From: JBCDGZ01 sp038750655
GTDB lineage: Bacteria; Bacteroidota; Bacteroidia; Chitinophagales; Saprospiraceae
Length of the DNA stretch: 64,000 nucleotides
Direction: 5' to 3'
Assembly: GCA_038750655.1 (NCBI GenBank)
Contig: JBCDGZ010000005.1
Coordinates: 1 to 64,000 of the forward strand
Shown here: positions 38,201 through 47,100 of the stretch, in pieces
Numbering within the stretch: position 1 is the stretch's first letter
How the letters are laid out: each line of letters starts with the position of its first letter
Position numbers and translations under genes: made by a program
The notes under the pieces: model-generated
What the model was told of the DNA's origin: nothing
Databases searched by the model: none
The model's input: only the letters and a program-made list of their open reading frames with translations

Positions 38201-40262
38201 ACACGAGCCCTTCGAGCGTGGACGATCGTTGTACGACCTGCGCTTCACGGCGACAGAAATCGGAAAAGGCTTATACCTTAGCATAGAATATTGTATTGAT
38301 CTATTCACTGCCGAAACGGTGGAACGAATGGTCGGTCATTTCCAGAATATATTGACGGCTGCCCTCGCTGTACCTGCTACACCCATCGATGAGCTGAGTC
38401 TGCTGGGGAGTGAGGAAGAGCAGCACATTTTAAAAGCATTCAATTTTTTACCTACTCATTATCCGCGGGAACAAACAATCGTTGCATTGTTTGAAATTGA
38501 AGTTGCCCGCCGCCCGGAGGCTCTGGCCCTGATTGATGGGGAGCTAAAGTTGAGCTATTCTGAACTCAATCGGAAGGCCAACCAGCTGGCTCACCATCTG
38601 CGTGATCATTATGGGCTAGAGCCCGGGCACATTGCTGGAGTACTGATGCACCGATCGGCTGGTTTGATCATCAGCCTGCTGGCCATCCTCAAAACAGGGG
38701 CGGCCTATTTACCACTGAAAACAAATAATCCTTGGTTTCGAAATCGCGCTATTCTTGAAGATGCTGAGGTCAAGGTTTTACTGTCAACGAATCACTATCA
38801 GGCATTACTGAATGATTACTCCTCGCCCCTCTTAATGCTGGATCAACTGGTAAGTCAGTCGATGGCGAAGGACCATAATTTATCTCCTCAAATTCAGCCC
38901 ACCGATCTGGCCTACGTCATCTATACCTCTGGTACCACGGGCCTACCGAAAGGCGTACTGGTCACGCACCGCAATGTAGTCAGCTTGGTGAAGGGTGTAG
39001 ATTATGTCCACCTGACCCCGGAAGACAAAATGCTGTCCACCGGAGCACCTTCTTTTGATGCCAGTACTTTTGAATATTGGGGATTACTCCTTAACGGCAG
39101 TCAACTGATACTTTGTACCGAAGCCGAATTACTAGATACCTCCGCCCTATTGGCATTAGTGAAAAGGTATGGCTGTACAAAAATGTGGTTCACCACCAGT
39201 TGGTTCAATAGCTTGGTTGATAATAACCTGGAATTGTTCCAACACATCAAGGTGGCCATGACCGGAGGCGAAAAAATGTCAACGGTACACGTCCACAAAC
39301 TAAGAGCCGCCTGTCCTGATTTGGAAGTGATCAATTTTTATGGTCCCACAGAAAATACTACTTTTTCCACCTATTATAAACTTGGAGAAGAGTTTCCAGA
39401 GAATGTTCCCATCGGTCGGCCACTGAATAATCGTACGGCCTACATCCTGGATCATCATCAGCGCCTCTGCCCTGTCGGAGTAATCGGTGAACTCTGGGTT
39501 GGTGGCGATGGGGTCAGCCGAGGTTATCTCAAAGATGAAGCCTTAACCGCTGCTAAATTTCACGATGATCCCTTCCGTCCCGGCGCGCGCATCTACCGCA
39601 GTGGCGACTTAGCGCGCTGGCGTGCCGACGGGATGATTGAATTCATCGGGCGTGCCGATCGGCAAGTTAAAATCCGAGGCTTTCGAGTCGAACTGGGAGA
39701 AGTCGAACAGGCCCTCCGCCACATGGAAGCCATACAAAACTGCGCTGTCATCGATTGGATCGACAGCAAGGGAAGAAAATGCCTAGTGGCCTATTTGATT
39801 GCCAAAGAAGAATTGGATCGGGAAAAAATACAGCACCACCTCAGCGAGCAATTGCCCAGCTACATGATCCCTCAACTCTGGATGTCCGTTGAGCAGCTTC
39901 CCCTTAACAGCAGCGGTAAATTGGACCGTCGAGCACTCCCCACACCCGACGAATCGGCCCTGCCCCGTAAGGTCTTCGTTCCTCCTTCTACTCCAACCGA
40001 GGAGCAACTGGCCCGCCTCTGGCAGGACCTCCTAAAAGTCGACCGAGTCGGTGCTGACGATGATTTTTTCGAACTGGGGGGGCACTCTCTGCTCGCCACC
40101 CGCCTGGCCTCCGCCATCAAAGAACAGTTTGAGGTCAAGGTGTCTATTTTGAAAATTTTCCAGCTCCTGTCCCTCGCTCCCTTGGCTGCTTACATTGATG
40201 TGTTGAAGCAGCAGCAGGAAGAAGATGGAGATTTTGAGCATTTTAATATTGATGATTTGTAG
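35241..40262 (+). CDS. NRPS: A-T-C-A-T, 1673 aa
   Basis: The protein starts directly with an adenylation domain (A7), without C or docking domain; two ATGs lie at 35241 and 35244. A7 is divergent: its A3 core reads TSGSTGQPKPI instead of PKG, followed by TFDAFLRDLF and YGPSETTMV; code about DARHLSLMVK, unassigned. T7 has GGHSL (S569). C8 has HHIAADA (H752-A758): the usual Gly of HHxxxDG is Ala. A8 (core near 1226) has AAYLPLKTNNPW in place of the common AYVPIDPxYP segment and reads about DAFWMGFTFK, Val-related at best. T8 has GGHSL (S1616). The tail GDFEHFNIDDL resembles a docking peptide. The gene begins 45 nt after the previous one and is followed by a 249-nt repeat-rich spacer. Confidence 0.88.
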   Translation: MMHENVIKLFRKNAQRWPQRTAITDGQRRISYQALEDATEELARHLDDAGQQREELCFVFLQSTSAMIHSLIGVFKSGKIYVPISLDFPDERLRELIKTYAPDWIILDQQSAERFQNIRRKVKGVQFKICCYDLTALDHHLIAEEDVLITKNQRAQAHSITAIELHPESPCYIYFTSGSTGQPKPILGAFKGINHFVDWELNFLQLPDQLRCSQFSSPTFDAFLRDLFVPLCSGGTLCLPPRRDGLIQLEGLLDWLANEQVNLIHCVPTLFRELTALHEPQKQLPELQYLLLSGERLFGEDVHNWRQVFGHHTELINLYGPSETTMVKFAYRIPNDQLPNTIPIGQPIEGCKAILLDENGHPCKKGTNGEIYLRTPYCTLGYYQNAALTDQVFVSHPLLNNAEERLYKTGDLAVVNAQGQYEFKGRKDFQVKIRGVRVELEAIAIQLHQHDEVEDALVFYDDHTKALSACIKSPNGLDQETVKTYLEQLLPVYMVPSNYLFLKQFPKTSSGKTNRRQLQELVRQALKKSAPFTAPQTATEKILAQIWSTLLHRDPVGAEDNFFELGGHSLLATRVVAAVAKELNVQLSIKDIFTQPTVRSLAHLIDQGAQAVQLPPITAEERPAAIPLSYSQERLWFIDQYQGSRQYHIPAILRIKGPLDQEALAQSLKALVERHEVLRSTFDTVEGQPVQRVQRADEWRLERIMAVDRPENMEAFIQTEIGKAFDLSKDYMFRAQLVRYTAEEHMLILVTHHIAADAWSIGVMINDLMAMYRAFQKQEPPQLAPLPVQYADYAIWQRRHFSEQVMAEKMDWWTTQLAALPPLNLPTDFPRPAEQSLRGHSLGFSLPADLVEGLRAFSLREGTTLFMTLLAAFKVLLYRYSGQEDICVGTPVANRNDNALDNQIGFFINTLALRSDLSGTPAFSTFLQKIKAVTLDAYERQEVPFEQIVKAVVKERDRSRHALFQVAFDLQNAPQSEAAPLGDLELLHEPFERGRSLYDLRFTATEIGKGLYLSIEYCIDLFTAETVERMVGHFQNILTAALAVPATPIDELSLLGSEEEQHILKAFNFLPTHYPREQTIVALFEIEVARRPEALALIDGELKLSYSELNRKANQLAHHLRDHYGLEPGHIAGVLMHRSAGLIISLLAILKTGAAYLPLKTNNPWFRNRAILEDAEVKVLLSTNHYQALLNDYSSPLLMLDQLVSQSMAKDHNLSPQIQPTDLAYVIYTSGTTGLPKGVLVTHRNVVSLVKGVDYVHLTPEDKMLSTGAPSFDASTFEYWGLLLNGSQLILCTEAELLDTSALLALVKRYGCTKMWFTTSWFNSLVDNNLELFQHIKVAMTGGEKMSTVHVHKLRAACPDLEVINFYGPTENTTFSTYYKLGEEFPENVPIGRPLNNRTAYILDHHQRLCPVGVIGELWVGGDGVSRGYLKDEALTAAKFHDDPFRPGARIYRSGDLARWRADGMIEFIGRADRQVKIRGFRVELGEVEQALRHMEAIQNCAVIDWIDSKGRKCLVAYLIAKEELDREKIQHHLSEQLPSYMIPQLWMSVEQLPLNSSGKLDRRALPTPDESALPRKVFVPPSTPTEEQLARLWQDLLKVDRVGADDDFFELGGHSLLATRLASAIKEQFEVKVSILKIFQLLSLAPLAAYIDVLKQQQEEDGDFEHFNIDDL

Positions 40263-40511
40263 CGCGACATCGTCGTCCCTTCGGGGCCTTTGGCATTTTT
40301 GGTGGACGGTAGATGGCAAACGACCGCCTGCCTGTCGGCAGGAAGTGAGACGCAAAAAAGTGCGGAGCAATTGCGTCCTAATACGAACCATCACGATCGC
40401 CGTCCACCGTCTACCAAAGCGCCAACGGCGCTCAACCAAACCCAAAGCAGTGAACGCATCACAGGGCGAACCCCAACCAATCCGGTGAAGCCCCCAAAGC
40501 AAAGTAAAAAA
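40263..40511. repeat. Hairpin-string spacer between NRPS genes, 249 bp
   Basis: This spacer is five or more times longer than the other NRPS junctions before it. It contains several short dyads: TCCC TTC GGGG-like at 40276-40287, CCTGCC-TGTC-GGCAGG at 40327-40342 (perfect 6-bp stem) and AGCGCC-AAC-GGCGCT at 40418-40432 (perfect 6-bp stem). It also contains GGTGGACGGTAGA and CCGTCCACCGTCTACC, which pair with each other and recur in the spacer at 43911-44193. The reading frame is open through the spacer, but its translation has no NRPS homology and the true ATG at 40512 starts a clean TubC domain. Confidence 0.65.
40276..40302 (-). repeat. Dispersed repeat copy 1 (inverted relative to copy 2)
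   Basis: Read on the - strand, this 27-nt segment matches 44148-44173 except for one inserted A and one C/T change; the shared core is ATGCCAAAGG(C/T)CCCGAAGG. The copies flank the single-module gene 40512-43910 in opposite orientation. Confidence 0.7.
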
Positions 40512-43500
40512 ATGAAGACAGCCTATCAACAAGTAGCCGACCTCATCAGCCGTGCCCAGCAAATGGGTCTGTCGGTGTATGAGCAGCAGGAGGAGCTGAT
40601 GATTAAAGCGGCCAAGAATGTTAAGATTGATCCTTCTATTCTTAAAGAAATTAAGGAGCATAAGGAGGAGTTGTTATTGTTCTTAAAAGATGCTGGGCAG
40701 CGGGAGTCGTTAGACTTGAAGACAGCGATTCCGGTGGTGAAGCGGGGAGGAACGGAAAGGATTCCTTTATCTTTTGCCCAGGAGCGCCTTTGGTTAGTGG
40801 ACCAGCTGAATGGCAGTTTGCAATACCATGTTTCGAGGGTGTTGAAGCTGAAGGGGGTCTTGAGAAGGGAGGTCTTGGAGAAGGTGTTGCGGGCGATAGT
40901 TGAGCGGCATGAGCCTCTGCGGACGGTGATTAAGACGGAGTCGGGGAGGCCGTATCAGGATTTTCTTTCGGCGGAAGATTGGCACCTAGATTATCGAGAA
41001 GGGGAGGAGTTGGCAGAGCTGCATGCCTTGCAGCAGTATGTGGGGAAGCAGCTTTTGCGGGCCTTTGATTTGGCGAAGGATTTTATGTTTCGGGGGCAGC
41101 TTTTGAAGATCGGGGAGGACGAGTATTTGCTGGTTTTGATTTTGCACCACATTGCGGCCGATGGTTGGTCACTGTCGGTGTTGGTTGATGATTTGATTCG
41201 CTTTTATGAGGCGGAGCAGGCCGGTCGTCCTTTGCGGGTGGAGTCTTCGGCGCTTCAGTATGCGGACTATGCGGCTTGGCAGCGTCAGCATTTGTCGAGT
41301 GCTGCTTTTGAAGAGCAGGTGGGGTGGTGGAAGCAGCAGTTGGCGGGCGTAGCCCCTTTGAATTTGACCACTGACTTTCCTCGCAAGGCCGTACAGAGTA
41401 CTGCTGGAGGTCATTTAAGTTTTAAGATTGATAAAGCGCTGGCGGATACGCTACAAGCGCAGTGTCGCAAGGTAGGGGCCACTTTATTTATGTACATGTT
41501 GGGGGCTTTTAAGGTACTGCTTTATCGCTATAGCGGGCAGGAAGACCTTTGTGTAGGGACCCCCATTGCCAATCGCAATCGCAAAGAATTGGAGCCTTTG
41601 GTTGGCTGTTTCATCAACTCTATTGCGCTGCGTAGCCAAGTAGAGGGAACACAATCATTTAGTAATTATTTACAGGCCCTCAAAGAGATTACCCTTTCAG
41701 CCTATGCCCATCAGGAAATTCCTTTTGAACGACTCGTTAAAGAAGTAGCCGTCGAGCGAGACGCCAGCCGCAATCCCATTTTTCAGGCTGTTTTTGTCAT
41801 GCAAAATATGCCAGAAGCTCCAACCCTCAACCTCGGTGACCTTGAAATTGCTGCCGCACCGATGGGGCAGCCCAGCTCTAAGTTTGACCTTACCTTTACC
41901 ATCACAGAGATGGACTGGGGCTTGGATGTGATGGTAGAGTATTGCAGCGATTTATTTAAAGCTACAACTATTCGGCGCATGGCAGCGCACTATCAGCAGC
42001 TACTGGTGGCGCTATCTACAAATCCTGATCTGGAGATTGATCGACTGAAATTTATTGGAGAGGAAGAACAACAACAAGTCCTCAGCACCTTTAATGCAAC
42101 CGACAAACCTTACCCATCGGATCAAACCATCGTTAGCCTCTTCGAAGCAGAAGTCGCCCGCCGGCCTACGGCCCCTGCCCTAAGCTACAACAACCAAACC
42201 CTCCGCTACGCGGAGCTAAATCGCCAAGCCAATCAACTGGCCCACCACCTGCGCAACCAATACCAATGCCGCCCCGGCCAACTCGTTGCCCTCCTCATGG
42301 ATCGCTCCACCGAACTCCTAGTCAGCATACTGGGCATCCTCAAATCCGGGGCCGCCTACCTGCCCCTACAAAGCAAAAACCCTTGGGAGCGCAACCTGGC
42401 CATCCTCAAAGAAGCCAAAGTCGAACTCCTCCTGACCACCACCGAATACATGTTCGAACTCGAAGGCTTCACCGGCGAACTCTATATCCCCGAAATTCAA
42501 GCTGCCGAGTTGCCCGAACGCTTCGATAATCCGCCCGCAGTCAACCAGCCCAACGACCTGGCTTATACCATGTTCACTTCCGGTACAACGGGGCTGCCCA
42601 AAGGCACTTTGATCAGCCACCAAAATGTAATCAGCTTAGTGAAGGGGATCGACTACATCCAACTGGACGAGGATGATCGCCTCCTCTCTACCGGCGCTCC
42701 TTCCTTCGATGCGGCGACCTTCGAATACTGGGGTATGCTGCTCAACGGTGGAGAGTTGATCCTTTGTGACAAAGCAGAGTTGCTAGATGCCGAACAGTTG
42801 CAGCAATTGATCCAACAAAAAGCGTGTACCAAAATGTGGTTTACTGCGAGTTGGTTTAACGAATTGGTAGAGCACAAAATCACGGTCTTCGAACCTTTAC
42901 AAAGCATCATCATTGGTGGCGAGAAGTTATCGGCTCCCCATGTCCGAAAGTTGAAACAACATTACCCCTTACTACAAATCATCAATGGCTATGGGCCAAC
43001 AGAAAACACCAGTTTCTCTTTGACCCACACCATCCCTCCTCCCGTAGCGGAGAATATCCCGATCGGCCGTCCCCTCAATAATCGCCGGGCCTACATCCTC
43101 GACAAACACCTAACTCCCTGTCCCATCGGCGTAACCGGTGAGCTTTGGGTCGGCGGGGCTGGGGTCGGCCTGGGCTATCTAAACGCCGAGGCGCTGACAG
43201 CCGAGCGTTTCCGACCATCACCCTTTATGCAAGGAGAACGCCTATACCGCACCGGCGATTTAGCGCGTTGGCTTCCCGAGGGTATCGTAGAGTTTTTGGG
43301 TCGTGCGGATCGGCAAGTCAAGATTCGGGGCTATCGGCTAGAGCTAGGGGAGGTGGAGCAGCAGTTGTCGCAACTAGAAGATGTCAGTCAGTGTGCGGTG
43401 GAGGCCTGGACGGCTCCGCAAGGTATCAAGCTCCTGGTGGCCTATATCGTTCCCAAAGGAGCGTGGGACAAGGGAAAAATACAAATCCAGCTCCGCAAGA

Positions 43501-43910
43501 CCTTACCCGACTACATGATCCCCAGCCTATGGGTATCGCTAGACACTCTGCCCCTCACTGCCAACGGCAAGCTCAATCGCCGCGCCTTACCCGATCCCGA
43601 CAAGTCGGCCCTCCTCCGCAAAGCCTATGTCGCCCCCAGCACCGAAACTGAGCAAAAGCTGGTGGCCATCTGGCAGGAATTACTACAAGTAGAGAAAGTA
43701 GGCATCAAGGATAATTTCTTCGAGCTAGGCGGCCACTCCCTCCTAGCCACTCGACTGGTTTCCGCCATTCAAGAAACTTTTGAGCTAGAAATTTCCATTG
43801 TAAAAATATTTCAACTTTTAACCATCGCCCCTCTCGCCAGCTATCTGGATGTCCTCAGCACACCGGAGGCAGGAGAAGACCAGCAAGAATTTGACCTCGA
43901 CGATCTTTAG
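40512..43910 (+). CDS. NRPS single module: TubC-C-A(Val-like)-T, 1132 aa
   Basis: The start is set at ATG 40512 because residues 1-62 then form a TubC-type docking domain (MKTAYQQVADLISRAQQMGL) similar to that of the next protein; 74 upstream in-frame codons belong to the repeat spacer. C9 is LCL type with HHIAADG (H212). A9 (core near 686) reads about DAFWIGGSFK, one residue from a known Val code, and shares with A8 of the preceding protein the rare AAYLPLQSKNPW segment. T9 has GGHSL (S1076). The end IFQLLTIAPLASYLDVL...EFDLDDL closely resembles the end of the preceding NRPS, so this gene looks like a duplicate of that final module. Hairpin-string spacers flank it on both sides. Confidence 0.9.
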   Translation: MKTAYQQVADLISRAQQMGLSVYEQQEELMIKAAKNVKIDPSILKEIKEHKEELLLFLKDAGQRESLDLKTAIPVVKRGGTERIPLSFAQERLWLVDQLNGSLQYHVSRVLKLKGVLRREVLEKVLRAIVERHEPLRTVIKTESGRPYQDFLSAEDWHLDYREGEELAELHALQQYVGKQLLRAFDLAKDFMFRGQLLKIGEDEYLLVLILHHIAADGWSLSVLVDDLIRFYEAEQAGRPLRVESSALQYADYAAWQRQHLSSAAFEEQVGWWKQQLAGVAPLNLTTDFPRKAVQSTAGGHLSFKIDKALADTLQAQCRKVGATLFMYMLGAFKVLLYRYSGQEDLCVGTPIANRNRKELEPLVGCFINSIALRSQVEGTQSFSNYLQALKEITLSAYAHQEIPFERLVKEVAVERDASRNPIFQAVFVMQNMPEAPTLNLGDLEIAAAPMGQPSSKFDLTFTITEMDWGLDVMVEYCSDLFKATTIRRMAAHYQQLLVALSTNPDLEIDRLKFIGEEEQQQVLSTFNATDKPYPSDQTIVSLFEAEVARRPTAPALSYNNQTLRYAELNRQANQLAHHLRNQYQCRPGQLVALLMDRSTELLVSILGILKSGAAYLPLQSKNPWERNLAILKEAKVELLLTTTEYMFELEGFTGELYIPEIQAAELPERFDNPPAVNQPNDLAYTMFTSGTTGLPKGTLISHQNVISLVKGIDYIQLDEDDRLLSTGAPSFDAATFEYWGMLLNGGELILCDKAELLDAEQLQQLIQQKACTKMWFTASWFNELVEHKITVFEPLQSIIIGGEKLSAPHVRKLKQHYPLLQIINGYGPTENTSFSLTHTIPPPVAENIPIGRPLNNRRAYILDKHLTPCPIGVTGELWVGGAGVGLGYLNAEALTAERFRPSPFMQGERLYRTGDLARWLPEGIVEFLGRADRQVKIRGYRLELGEVEQQLSQLEDVSQCAVEAWTAPQGIKLLVAYIVPKGAWDKGKIQIQLRKTLPDYMIPSLWVSLDTLPLTANGKLNRRALPDPDKSALLRKAYVAPSTETEQKLVAIWQELLQVEKVGIKDNFFELGGHSLLATRLVSAIQETFELEISIVKIFQLLTIAPLASYLDVLSTPEAGEDQQEFDLDDL

Positions 43911-44193
43911 ACTGCCTTTGGCAGTTGGTGGGGCGGCTTAGGGCCGGCCTTGCGCCTTTGGCGCTGGGGTTGACGGTAGACGGTAGACGGGCGAACCGCT
44001 GGACAGCTATAATTGTCGTCGACCGTCCACCGCCCAAGACACCGCAGGTGTCTAATCATCAAAATTATACGAACTATTACGAGCCAAACGAATCCCTACG
44101 ATCGCCGTCAACCGTCAACCGTCAACCGTCGACCGTCCATCATCCATCCAAAATGCCAAAGGTCCCGAAGGGATGGCTATGCCACATCCAACT
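43911..44193. repeat. Hairpin-string spacer between NRPS genes, 283 bp
   Basis: The spacer begins directly at the stop codon with ACTGCC-TTT-GGCAGT (43911-43925, perfect stem). GCGCC-TTT-GGCGC (43952-43964) and GACACC-GCA-GGTGTC (44038-44052) are further perfect triloop hairpins. GACGGTAGACGGTAGACGG (about 43972-43990) and a run of CCGTCAACCGTC-type heptamers (about 44105-44137) are complementary tandem repeats at opposite ends, able to pair over about 120 nt. The right end carries copy 2 of the dispersed repeat. No T-run follows the hairpins, so ordinary intrinsic termination is unlikely. Confidence 0.65.
44148..44173 (+). repeat. Dispersed repeat copy 2
   Basis: Near-identical to the reverse complement of 40276-40302. 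It reaches almost to the NRPS start and contains the upstream in-frame ATG at 44173, which is a reason to prefer the ATG at 44194 as the true start. Confidence 0.7.
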
Positions 44194-47100
44194 ATGAACA
44201 CCAAACATAACCAAGTCGCTAGTTTACTCAGCAGAGCCCAGCAACAGGGGGTCTTCGTGTTTGAGCGAGAGCAGAAACTGAAGATCAGAACGGATAAAAA
44301 TGTGCAGATCGATCCGAGTTTGTTGCAGGAGATTAAGGCTTACAAGGCGGATATTTTGGAATTTTTGCAAGATGTGCCGACGGCCAAGAAGCAGGGGGGC
44401 AAGGAGGAAGGGATTCGGTCTTATGATCGCAGTTTGTATCCTCGCATTCCGCTGTCTTTTTCGCAGGAGCAGCTGTGGTTGATCGATCAGATGGAGGGGA
44501 GTGTACAGTATCATGTGCCTCAGGTTTTGCGCTTGGAGGGCCCCTTGGATGTTGACGCTTTGCAGGCGGCTTTGTTGGCCTTGGTGAAGCGGCACGAGGT
44601 GTTTCGGACGGTCTTCAAGACGGATGGGGAGGAGACTTGGCAGGTGTTGATGCCAGCTGAGGATTGGGTAATGAACTACAGTGAAGGGGCCGCTTTTGCG
44701 GAGGAGGCCTACACGCTGGATTTTATGGAGAAAGAATTGAAGCGACCTTTTGATTTGTCGAACGACTATATGTTTCGGGCACATTTGATTCGCTGTGGGA
44801 AAGAGGAGCATGTGTTGATTTTAATGGTTCATCATATCGCCTCGGATGGTTGGTCGATTTCTATTTTGGTGAAAGATTTAATTCATCTCTATGGTGCCTT
44901 TGCGACAGGGGAGCAGCCCCAACTGCCAGCCTTACCTATCCAGTATGCAGATTATGCAATTTGGCAAAGAACGCGCTTGTCGAAGGCAGGATTGATGGAT
45001 CAATTGAAGTGGTGGGAAGAGCAATTGGAGGATACGGCAGTGTTGGACTTACCGACAGATTTTGCGCGACAGCGAGGGCAGCGGGGAGCGGCAGAGATGA
45101 TTGGGGTTCAGATTGATCAAGCGCAGACGGAGCAGCTAAAAGCTTTAGTCCTTGAGCAGGGGGCCACCTTATTTATGGGGCTGTTGAGCCTTTTTAAGAT
45201 ATTGTTGTATCGCTATACTGGACAGGTGGATTGCTGCGTAGGAACGCCGCTGGCGAATCGTCAGCGCAAGGAGCTGGAAGGTCTGGTAGGCTTTTTTGTC
45301 AATACGCTGGCTTTGCGTACTGATCTGGGAGGAAATCCGAGTTTTAGGGAGTTGTTAGAGCGGGTGAAGACGACGACGCTGGCGGCTTATCAACATCAGG
45401 CGATTCCTTTTGATCAGATCGTTAAGGCAGTGGTGAAAGATCGGCAACTGGGTCATAACCCTCTTTTTCAAGTCGTTTTTATTTTACAAAATACTCCGGA
45501 GGTGCCGCCACTCGATTTAGGCCCCATTCGAATTAGCCCCGTCCTCAATGAGCGGGTGGGCGCCAAGTTTGAATTGACGGTATCGACTGTAGAGAAGGCG
45601 GGGCAGTTGGAGCTGTGGATAGAATATAATTCCCAGCTCTTCAAGGCAGAAACGATTAAGCGTATGGGCGACCATTACCAAAAACTGCTGAAGCAAGTAC
45701 TGCGCAATCCTCAGCTACCGATTGATCAATTGAGCTTACTGACCAAGGAAGAGGAACAACAAACGCTGAAAACATGGAATGCTACCGACCGTCCTTTTCC
45801 AAAAAATAAAAATATTCTACAGCTATTTGAACAGCAAGTATTGACCCATCCTCAGCGTACGGCCTTGAGTTTTAACGGGGAAGGGTTGACTTATGATGAA
45901 TTGAATCAACGCGCGAATCAGCTGGCCCATATTCTAATACAGCAAGGGGCAGAACCTCAACACTTGATCGCCTTCTGTCTGGATCGCTCACCGGAATTAA
46001 TCATCAGCATTCTGGCCATCTTAAAAGTCGGTGCCGCCTACGTTCCCATTGATCCAAAATATCCAGAGGACCGCATTCAATATATGAAATCAGACAGTCA
46101 ATGTTCGATTTGTATTGATGCGGATTTTTTAAACCAACATAAAAAGGCAATCGCCGTTGCTCCGGTAATAAATCCATCACACCAACCTGCACCAATTGAT
46201 CCTGCGTACGTAATCTACACCTCCGGAACGACTGGGCGGCCCAAAGGTGTCGTGGTCAGCCACCGCAATGTAGTAAGTTTGGTGAAGAACAATCGCTTTC
46301 TAGAATTGGAGGCCACGGATGTCCTACTCTCTACAGGTTCGCCCTCTTTCGATGCGGCCACTTTCGAATATTGGGGCATTTTGCTGAACGGAGGAGAATT
46401 ACAGCTTTGTTCGGAAACGACTTTACTCGATCCTATTTTATTCAAGCGAGCAATTACGCTGGGCGGAGCCAACAAAATGTGGTTTACCACTGGTTGGTTT
46501 AATGAGCTAGTGGAAATTGATGTGACGATTTTTGAATCGTTGAATTGTATTTTGGTAGGAGGAGAAAAAATATCGGTTCCTCATATCGCTAAAGTTAGAG
46601 CGGCCTATCCGAAGTTGACGATCATTCATTGCTATGGTCCGACAGAGAATACGACCTTCTCGCTAACGTATCGGATCGAGGAGGAGGTTACGGAAAATAT
46701 TCCCATCGGTATTCCGCTGAGTAACCGTCGGGCTTATGTTCTCAATGCGGCTATGCAACCTTGTCCCGTGGGCATCGCCGGGGAGCTGTGGGTTGGTGGC
46801 AGTGGAGTAGCCCTTTCTTACCTCAATGATCCTGACTTAACTGCTAGTCGATTTGTTGATAATCCATTTGTAGCTGGGGATCGTTTGTATCGAACTGGCG
46901 ACTTGGCCTACTGGCTTCCCGACGGTAATATCGAATTTCTGGGGCGTGCTGATCATCAGGTGAAGATTCGGGGATACCGCATTGAGTTGGGAGAGATTGA
47001 AGCACAGTTACAGCAGTCGGGAATGATCAGTCGGAGCGTTGTGCTAGTGAAAGGGGAGCATAAGGATAGCCGTAGGCTGTTGGGGTATATTGTTCCTAAA

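Noticed and set aside
40290..40511. An upstream extension of the single-module NRPS by 74 codons
   Set aside because: The extension is repeat spacer sequence shared with 43911-44193; a clean TubC domain starts at ATG 40512.
43911..43925. Intrinsic terminator after the single-module gene
   Set aside because: The hairpin has a strong stem but no following T-run, and the operon continues.
43970..44140. Possible CRISPR array, from the short tandem repeats
   Set aside because: Units are 6-8 nt, without regular spacers, and no cas gene is present.
44173..44193. Earlier in-frame ATG for the terminal NRPS
   Set aside because: It lies inside the dispersed repeat; ATG 44194 starts the docking domain in line with its paralogue.
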